From NCBI GenBank assembly GCA_004801635.1, contig SSTG01000003.1, positions 1-48,069 on the forward strand: a DNA stretch of 48,069 nt. The letters run 5' to 3'. The notes beneath the pieces were generated by a model. That model saw only the letters and a program-made list of their open reading frames with translations, searched no databases and was not told where the DNA came from. Position numbers and translations under genes: made by a program. Below, piece after piece: positions 42,443-48,069 of the stretch. Position 1 is the first letter of the stretch. Every line of letters starts with the position of its first letter. The stretch is from Muribaculum caecicola. Lineage in GTDB: Bacteria; Bacteroidota; Bacteroidia; Bacteroidales; Muribaculaceae.

Positions 42443-44515
42443 CTAGTTAGGGAAGTCTACCGACAAACCTATCTGGAACCGGCGCGGATTCAACGGATAA
42501 TGTGGCATTGAGAAATAATTATTTCCCATAAGCCCCTGATTGACATGCGACATCATTACAAAGAAACGCACTTTGCTTAATTTCATATTGGCGAATACGT
42601 TCATTAACGGATAGTTACCGCACTCAATTTCACGCTGGTTATAGAACGCCATAGTTCCGGGCTGGTAACTCACCGACATGTATTTTGTATAATAGTCGCA
42701 ATCAACTCCAAGCTGTACGCCAAGAACCTTGGCTATACGGAAATTAAATGACAAATTTGAATATATAGACAATTTAGGCAAAGGAATCACCGTCTGATCG
42801 GCCGATGCCTGATAGATAACCCTGTTATCCCATACCACAGGGCCAAAACGGAATGTCTGCCCTACAGATGCATGCAGCACCTGCACCGACCCGGAGTGCT
42901 GTACCGGCATACAGTCTGCATTAAAATAAATAAGGTTCTGTACATTCTCAACACCAATATTCACTAATGTTCCCGTACGGTTCACTTTAAACTTTCCGCC
43001 AAGGGCAACCCGGCGTGTTTTTCCAAAATCATTTTTCCATATAAAATGATTTGAAACAAAATTATTCATCAAGTAAGGAGCCTCCGTATTAGAAAACCTG
43101 CCATATGCGGTTATTCTTACAGAATCGCCAAACAAGCGGAAATGGGTAGACAGGCTTCCGTCAACATCCACATCGCCAACCACCGGCCCAAGCAAACCGA
43201 AACGCGCCGTAGCCTGATATGTGAATATTGAACCTTGCTGCTTTGTAAGCTGTCCGCCAACATATACAAGGTTGTGCGTAATTGACGGCCTTACCTTTGT
43301 CTGGTAAGGATAAGGCGTAAGCCCTTCCGGAAGTTCCGGCATCCGGTCGAGCGTGTCAACCGCCTGTTTGTACGAGCGAACCTTATGGGTGACAAACGCT
43401 GACAGCCCGAATTTGGCAAACTTGTTGAATTCCTCCAGAAGCTCAACCCCCAACGTATTGGCCAGCGACCAGTACGACGTACAGTCATGCGAACCGTCCA
43501 GATTAAGGTAGGTTGCCTTCCAGAACTTGTTGTCATCTTTTATCCCGTCGTGGAAAATACGCTCACCCGAGTTATAGTCGAGCGTCCAAACAAAACGCAT
43601 CACCGGTATGTATTCTCGCTGTACGGTTGTGTCGTCAATCTGTTTCTCACGCCAGAACCCCACCTTGTACTTGTTGTTAAGGTATAGTTGCTGTCCTTTT
43701 ACACGGTTATGCGCACCGGTGAGGTTTGTAGGTATAGACTTGGGCTGTATTGTATTCTGCCCACCTTGCAACTGTGCCGGGTCGGTGATATATAAATCGT
43801 TGGTAATACCACCGTTGTCCTTGCCCATACGGTCCCAGTGGTTAAAATATCCCTGAAACTCGTACCGGTCGCCCATATACGACCCTGACAGCCCCCAGTT
43901 AAAATCTTTCACCGCCTGATAGTCGTAGCACCCTTTCGAATACAGAAAGTCGACCAAACCGCCTATCTGCGCACGCCGGTTAAAGTTACCGGAGAAAACA
44001 CCATACAGACGCGACTGTTCGTCTTCGCGGCCACCAGCAGTGTTATACGACAGCAACGTCATCGGTATGCGCGTGTTGTAGAATTTCTGTTTGCTTCCAA
44101 GCTGAATCCAGTGCAGCACGGCATCGTTGAAGAAAAAGTCGCTCATAGGCAGCAACTCTGAGTATATAAGATTTCTGCCCGGCCCTCCGTAGTTTCCGGT
44201 AGTGGCATATGCCGGCGATATCAGCGACGGCACAAAACGCCGCGAATAATTCTGGAACATGGTATCGATTGTCGTCGGTTCCTGCAAACCCAACGGCTGA
44301 ATCAGCTGCCAGGCATACGAACTGCCAGACTCAGGTTTCTTGCCCTGCCTGCCACCTTCATTTGTGCTCCTATCAGCGGCAGCATTGCCCGTCACTCCTG
44401 AAGCCGCGTCATATGACGGGTCAGGGTTCGGATCTATCATCTTCAACGATTGCGCACTCACAACCGATGTAGCTGCCAATGCTATTGCCACAATTGCAGA
44501 AACAGTTTTCTTCAT
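42443..44515 (-). CDS. Bacteroidota 'putative porin' beta-barrel protein
   Basis: A 690-aa outer membrane protein with signal peptide (MKKTVSAIVAIALAATSVVS, cut near SAQ). After a polar Gly/Asn-rich N terminus the sequence has the alternating aromatic strands of a large barrel, with GYFNHWDRMG, RRVALGGKFKVNRTG and a C-terminal PRRFQIGLSVDFPN ending in an aromatic strand. The pattern matches the putative-porin family of Bacteroidetes. The substrate is unknown. Its predicted promoter overlaps the start region. It is 41 nt after the patatin gene and 33 nt before the solute-binding protein. Confidence 0.82.
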   Translation of the reverse strand: MKKTVSAIVAIALAATSVVSAQSLKMIDPNPDPSYDAASGVTGNAAADRSTNEGGRQGKKPESGSSYAWQLIQPLGLQEPTTIDTMFQNYSRRFVPSLISPAYATTGNYGGPGRNLIYSELLPMSDFFFNDAVLHWIQLGSKQKFYNTRIPMTLLSYNTAGGREDEQSRLYGVFSGNFNRRAQIGGLVDFLYSKGCYDYQAVKDFNWGLSGSYMGDRYEFQGYFNHWDRMGKDNGGITNDLYITDPAQLQGGQNTIQPKSIPTNLTGAHNRVKGQQLYLNNKYKVGFWREKQIDDTTVQREYIPVMRFVWTLDYNSGERIFHDGIKDDNKFWKATYLNLDGSHDCTSYWSLANTLGVELLEEFNKFAKFGLSAFVTHKVRSYKQAVDTLDRMPELPEGLTPYPYQTKVRPSITHNLVYVGGQLTKQQGSIFTYQATARFGLLGPVVGDVDVDGSLSTHFRLFGDSVRITAYGRFSNTEAPYLMNNFVSNHFIWKNDFGKTRRVALGGKFKVNRTGTLVNIGVENVQNLIYFNADCMPVQHSGSVQVLHASVGQTFRFGPVVWDNRVIYQASADQTVIPLPKLSIYSNLSFNFRIAKVLGVQLGVDCDYYTKYMSVSYQPGTMAFYNQREIECGNYPLMNVFANMKLSKVRFFVMMSHVNQGLMGNNYFSMPHYPLNPRRFQIGLSVDFPN

Positions 44516-44519
44516 GCGG

Positions 44520-44552
44520 CAAAGTTACGGAATTTTTGTATTATTCCGCAAT
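44520..44552 (-). promoter_or_regulatory. Predicted promoter directly at the porin start codon
   Basis: TAACTTTG on the minus strand (44520-44527) with ATTG (44549-44552) 21 nt upstream. The ATG starts at 44515, only 5 nt below the -7 box, so a transcript from here would be leaderless or nearly so. The match may also be fortuitous. Confidence 0.4.
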
Positions 44553-44556
44553 TTTG

Positions 44557-46902
44557 TTACTGAAGGAATCGCGGTGCAAGGAAAAAGAGGCCGAACGACA
44601 CCCCGAAGTTCCACCTGCCGCCATTAGCCGTTATATAGTTGCCGTATGCCGACAGCCGTGCAAAAGGCAGCGAATACACGGCCTGCACCTCGGCCAGGCA
44701 CGACCTGTCACTGAACCAGTCGCCATAACGTCCGGCCGGCCCAACGGAGGATGTTTCCGTATATACCGGTTTTACCATACGCCACGGCTGGAACAGATGG
44801 AATTCGCCACGAACCTGAAACGATGGCAACGGCATCCAAACCGGCTGGATACCCACAGATGTGTATTGCGGAGCACGCAGCTTCGGGTTGTATGTACAAT
44901 GTGTTGATGCAGTTGGCGAAAATGCCGGCAGCATGGCAACCGTGGCCCCGTATGTATTGAACATGTGCTGTGTCGATGCAACAGTTGTAGCCTGTGCACC
45001 GATACTGAAATTCTTATTTATATTCCAGTATTTTTTTACCGTAACCTCAGCCTGCAACCACTTGCGGCCGTTATCGCTCTGCTTATAAAGTTTGTCGTTT
45101 TCCGGATAATATACCGACTGACCTATTACACCAAACGCAGATAGCTTCAAAAACGATCCGGCTGTGGGATAAGTTATATCGTTTAGGTTAGAATATTCAT
45201 AAAGCAAGCGCAATTGCGCCAAGTCGAGAGTAAGGCGGTCCTTAGGCTCGCCGTTTTTCTTTATATTGCTATAAAAACGTTTGCTTACACGTCCGCCTCC
45301 TGCCGAAATTTCCATTTTTCCACAACGCCCTGTGGCTATACCGTACGAAAAGCGTCCATACAAGTCGGATGAAGTCAGCAGGGTTTCCCTGTCGTTGTAG
45401 AACATCGGGGTACGGTCGTACGACTTATGACGCGACACCGCGCCGTAAAATTGCAGGTAGGAAGGTATTGTTGTGGCAAAACTCAGCCTGGCCCTGGCAG
45501 CTGCCGCCATATAGCTCTGCCCCACCCATCCGTCAGCCTCAACAGAAAACGAATTGAAGCTAAGGGTATTATACCCTACCGAAGCGAACATCATTGAACT
45601 GGAATTGGAACTGAGGTATCCGCCAAATCCAAGATTAAAGCTGTTTTTTATATCGGCTTTCAAGTTTAGGGTAAACGTAGAGTCATTCCTGTTCCAACGG
45701 GCCTTTGGCACAAGGTTGCGCAATCGTCCGGAAGTTACGGCACGGTAATATGCATCCTTAGCCTCGGCCATGTCAAGGGTATCACGCGTACTACGGGTGA
45801 ATATATACCTCAGGTATTCGTTTTGCCGTTGCGACGCACCGGTTACATTTACGGAATCGAACGTCACATAATGTTCCGTCGAATTAAACATTGCGCGTCG
45901 GAGCTGCCTGGTTTTTACCGGCATTCTCGATGTGACACGGGCTTTTATGGAATCCATCATTCCCATGGCTGTTTCATAACCTATGCGGTATATTTCGGCA
46001 TATTGGTCGAAGTCAAGTATTCCAAACTGCTGCACAGGCACATGAATCTTTATTCCTTCATCAGCCGGTAGCGAATAATCGTTGTTCTGTATAATCATGT
46101 CTTCCACCTGCTGAAGCACGTCGTTGCGCATAGGTTTTTTGTCAGGAGCGCTTACGTCAACACCTATCATTATATCGGGTGCAAAATCAGACCGCATAAC
46201 ATCAACAGGAAAATTGTCGTATATGCCTCCGTCGTAAACCAGCACCGAATCAAGTTCAATAGGCTCGAATACTAACGGAAATGTCATCGAAGCCCTTATT
46301 GCATCGCCTACAGAACCACTGGAACACACTATTTTGTGCTTGTTGTACACATCGGAAGCCACACATCTGAACGGTACAAAAAGCCGGTTAAAGTCGCCTC
46401 CGCACTGCGCGGTGTGCGCGGCAAACAACTCCATGAACGCAAAATTCATTGGCAACGGGCTTATCAGGCTTGAAGGCAGCACGGTTTTGCTGCCTCCCGG
46501 TTTAAGGTTCAGATTCAGCGTGGCCATACGTGGAACCGGGTCCGGCTTCTCGTAAAGATAAACATAATCAGGGTCAATCACCCCGGTAGACCAATATCCG
46601 AAACTTTTCGAATTAATAAGGTCAAGCATTCTGCCAGGCGTGTATCCGCATGCATACAGGCCCCCAACAATAGCCCCCATAGACGTTCCTGTAATATAGT
46701 CGATAGGGATATCGTTATCTTCAAGAGCCTGTATAACCCCTATGTGGGCAATGCCCTTTGCTCCACCGCCGCTAAGCACAAGTCCCACCGACTGTTGCGC
46801 CAAAGCGGCAAAACTTACAAAAGAAGCAGTAAGTAAAACAGATAAACGTGTTAAATAAACGCTTATACAGTTGCGGCTAATAGTTGAACGTGTTTGAACC
46901 AT
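44557..46902 (-). CDS. Patatin-like phospholipase with C-terminal beta-barrel
   Basis: A 781-aa exported protein. After a signal peptide (to about Ala35) comes a patatin domain (about 38-320): oxyanion loop LVLSGGGAKGIAHIGV, nucleophile Ser74 in GTSMG and the Asp of DGGIYDNFPVDVM. A POTRA-like linker (about 330-430) leads to a barrel of roughly 350 residues that ends WNFGVSFGLFFLAPRFLQ with a terminal aromatic strand. This is the layout of PlpD-type two-partner-like patatins, which place a lipase at the outer membrane. The start codon overlaps serB by 26 nt; no later ATG lies before the catalytic loop. Confidence 0.88.
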   Translation of the reverse strand: MVQTRSTISRNCISVYLTRLSVLLTASFVSFAALAQQSVGLVLSGGGAKGIAHIGVIQALEDNDIPIDYITGTSMGAIVGGLYACGYTPGRMLDLINSKSFGYWSTGVIDPDYVYLYEKPDPVPRMATLNLNLKPGGSKTVLPSSLISPLPMNFAFMELFAAHTAQCGGDFNRLFVPFRCVASDVYNKHKIVCSSGSVGDAIRASMTFPLVFEPIELDSVLVYDGGIYDNFPVDVMRSDFAPDIMIGVDVSAPDKKPMRNDVLQQVEDMIIQNNDYSLPADEGIKIHVPVQQFGILDFDQYAEIYRIGYETAMGMMDSIKARVTSRMPVKTRQLRRAMFNSTEHYVTFDSVNVTGASQRQNEYLRYIFTRSTRDTLDMAEAKDAYYRAVTSGRLRNLVPKARWNRNDSTFTLNLKADIKNSFNLGFGGYLSSNSSSMMFASVGYNTLSFNSFSVEADGWVGQSYMAAAARARLSFATTIPSYLQFYGAVSRHKSYDRTPMFYNDRETLLTSSDLYGRFSYGIATGRCGKMEISAGGGRVSKRFYSNIKKNGEPKDRLTLDLAQLRLLYEYSNLNDITYPTAGSFLKLSAFGVIGQSVYYPENDKLYKQSDNGRKWLQAEVTVKKYWNINKNFSIGAQATTVASTQHMFNTYGATVAMLPAFSPTASTHCTYNPKLRAPQYTSVGIQPVWMPLPSFQVRGEFHLFQPWRMVKPVYTETSSVGPAGRYGDWFSDRSCLAEVQAVYSLPFARLSAYGNYITANGGRWNFGVSFGLFFLAPRFLQ

Positions 46903-48069
46903 CAGAAATGAACGAGTCTTTAAATCCTATGAAATATAACACTCCATCGAGTCCAATGGTTGAGATGCTTTGCCCGGCAGTTGCCTTTACTTTGGGTTTT
47001 GCATGAAACGCTATGCCCAAACCGGCCGTTGTAAGCATGGGCAGGTCGTTTGCCCCGTCACCAACAGCTATTGTCTGGGCTATATTTATATTTTCCACCT
47101 GGGCCAAAAGGCGTAGCAGTTCGGCCTTTCTGCGCCCGTTTATTATTTCACCAAGATACCGGCCGGTAAGCCTGCCGTCCTGTATTTCAAGTTCGTTGGC
47201 ATAAACATAGTCAAATCCGAACTTATTTTTAAGATAGTTTCCAAAATATGTGAAACCACCTGAAAGTATGGCTGTTTTGAAACCGGCACGCTTCAAAACG
47301 CACATCATGCGCTCCACACCTTCGGTAACCGGGAGCTTCTCGGCAATATCGCGCATAACAGACTCGTCCAGACCTTGCAGCAAGGCCACACGCTCGCGGA
47401 AACTCTCGTCAAAATCAATTTCGCCACGCATTGCACGGGCTGTAATTTCCTTAACCTTGTCGCCCACGCCTGCACGCACTGCAAGTTCGTCAATAACCTC
47501 GGTTTCAATAAGCGTGGAATCCATGTCGAAGCAAACCAGCCTTCGGCAACGGCGGTACATAGTGTCCTCCTGTAACGAAATGTCAAAATCCTCCGTTGCA
47601 GACAGCCTCATGAATTCCGACTGCATCTGCTGCAAGTCGGTTGGGTTGCCTCGCACAGAAAACTCTACACATGCCCTGGCCTTCGACTCTACGTCTTCAT
47701 CAAGTGGGGCGCGCCCGGTGAGACGCTGTATTGAATCTATGTTCAGTTTCTGCGCAGCTATTATATTTGTCACCGACGCTATTTGCCGTGCCGACAGCCT
47801 GCGGCCCAATATTGTAACAATCCACCGGTTCTTGCCCTGACGCTTCACCCATTGCTCATAGTCGTAGCGCGTTACGGGCGTAAACTTAATCTGCACACCA
47901 AGTTCTGACGCTTTGAAAAGCAGCTCCTTCATTATGTTTCCCGACACTGACGCATTTGTTTTAAACAAAAGGCCTAGCGATAACGTGTGGTGTATATCGG
48001 CCTGGCCTATGTCGAGAATCGAGGCATCGTAACGCGCCAGTACTTCGGTAAGCGCCGATGTCACACCCG
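46877..48069 (-). CDS. serB: Phosphoserine phosphatase with ACT domains, 5' end outside the window
   Basis: Only the 5' end is missing: the frame stays open to the window edge, and the first visible residues GVTSALTEVLARYDASILDIGQ belong to an ACT domain whose start lies beyond. About 397 residues are seen. Two ACT-like halves (to about 175) precede the HAD phosphatase: motif I CFDMDSTLIETEVIDELA with the nucleophilic Asp, the AILSGGFTYFGNYL motif II, and AVGDGANDLPMLTTAGLG as motif III. It makes serine from phosphoserine. The stop codon overlaps the start of the patatin gene. Serine is also the substrate of the sphingolipid enzyme at 31085, though that link is only metabolic. Confidence 0.95.
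   Translation of the reverse strand, partial: GVTSALTEVLARYDASILDIGQADIHHTLSLGLLFKTNASVSGNIMKELLFKASELGVQIKFTPVTRYDYEQWVKRQGKNRWIVTILGRRLSARQIASVTNIIAAQKLNIDSIQRLTGRAPLDEDVESKARACVEFSVRGNPTDLQQMQSEFMRLSATEDFDISLQEDTMYRRCRRLVCFDMDSTLIETEVIDELAVRAGVGDKVKEITARAMRGEIDFDESFRERVALLQGLDESVMRDIAEKLPVTEGVERMMCVLKRAGFKTAILSGGFTYFGNYLKNKFGFDYVYANELEIQDGRLTGRYLGEIINGRRKAELLRLLAQVENINIAQTIAVGDGANDLPMLTTAGLGIAFHAKPKVKATAGQSISTIGLDGVLYFIGFKDSFISDGSNTFNY

Overview
The window is a chromosomal segment of a Bacteroidota bacterium, most likely an intestinal or host-associated member of the Bacteroidales. This is shown by upstream sites that fit the Bacteroidota promoter (TTTG, about 20 nt, TAnnTTTG), the lack of clear Shine-Dalgarno sequences, a Bacteroides-type serine palmitoyltransferase, a 'putative porin', an OmpA-like major outer membrane protein, a long three-domain IspG, and secreted proteins with Bacteroidales C-terminal tails. 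I cannot fix the family or genus. No rRNA, tRNA or CRISPR array was seen.

Layout. 1-660: the 3' end of an IS66-type insertion sequence. 778-3761: a DUF308/HdeD-like membrane protein and pnp, both on the minus strand. 4006-6631: dgt and a TPM-domain membrane protein on the plus strand. 6682-9602: a PEGA/OmpA-like protein and an OmpA-family protein on the minus strand, each with its own transcription signals. 9909-19096: a long, tightly packed minus-strand run that reads sppA, lpxK, punA, thiL, a GT4 glycosyltransferase, a UPF0104/LPG-synthase-TM protein, kdsB and an inactive-looking M16 peptidase homologue; most of it serves envelope and LPS synthesis. 19291-24715: a second minus-strand run, SASA-type esterase, cinA, purE, ispG and a frameshifted GH43 arabinanase. 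24808-25122: a roughly 310-bp MITE-like element with terminal inverted repeats and a 3-bp direct repeat. 25134-27284: a PAP2-like protein and rpoN. 27485-28958: a small lipoprotein, then a perR to reverse-rubrerythrin operon with a PerR-box-like operator on its promoter. 29066-30925: a BlaI/M56 signalling pair behind an array of four operator half-sites. 31085-32272: serine palmitoyltransferase. 32507-38229: a promoter, a leader of about 300 nt, a small secreted protein and a 1516-aa secreted PL11 rhamnogalacturonan lyase fused to passenger-like repeats and a C-terminal tail. 38230-38857: a hairpin-rich gap. 38858-48069: a YitT-family protein, then a minus-strand run of serB (cut by the window edge), patatin/beta-barrel protein, porin, solute-binding protein and GH20 hexosaminidase.

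The common theme is the envelope: lipid A and Kdo supply (lpxK, kdsB), sphingolipid synthesis, outer-membrane proteins, surface or periplasmic glycan hydrolases, and two stress-responsive regulatory loci. The pectin-directed enzymes (PL11, GH43, SASA esterase) are spread over two places and have no SusC/SusD pair in the window, so this is not a canonical polysaccharide utilisation locus. The points most worth following are the M56 sensor with duplicated plug-like repeats and its operator array, the MITE-like element, and the PL11-passenger fusion with its long leader.
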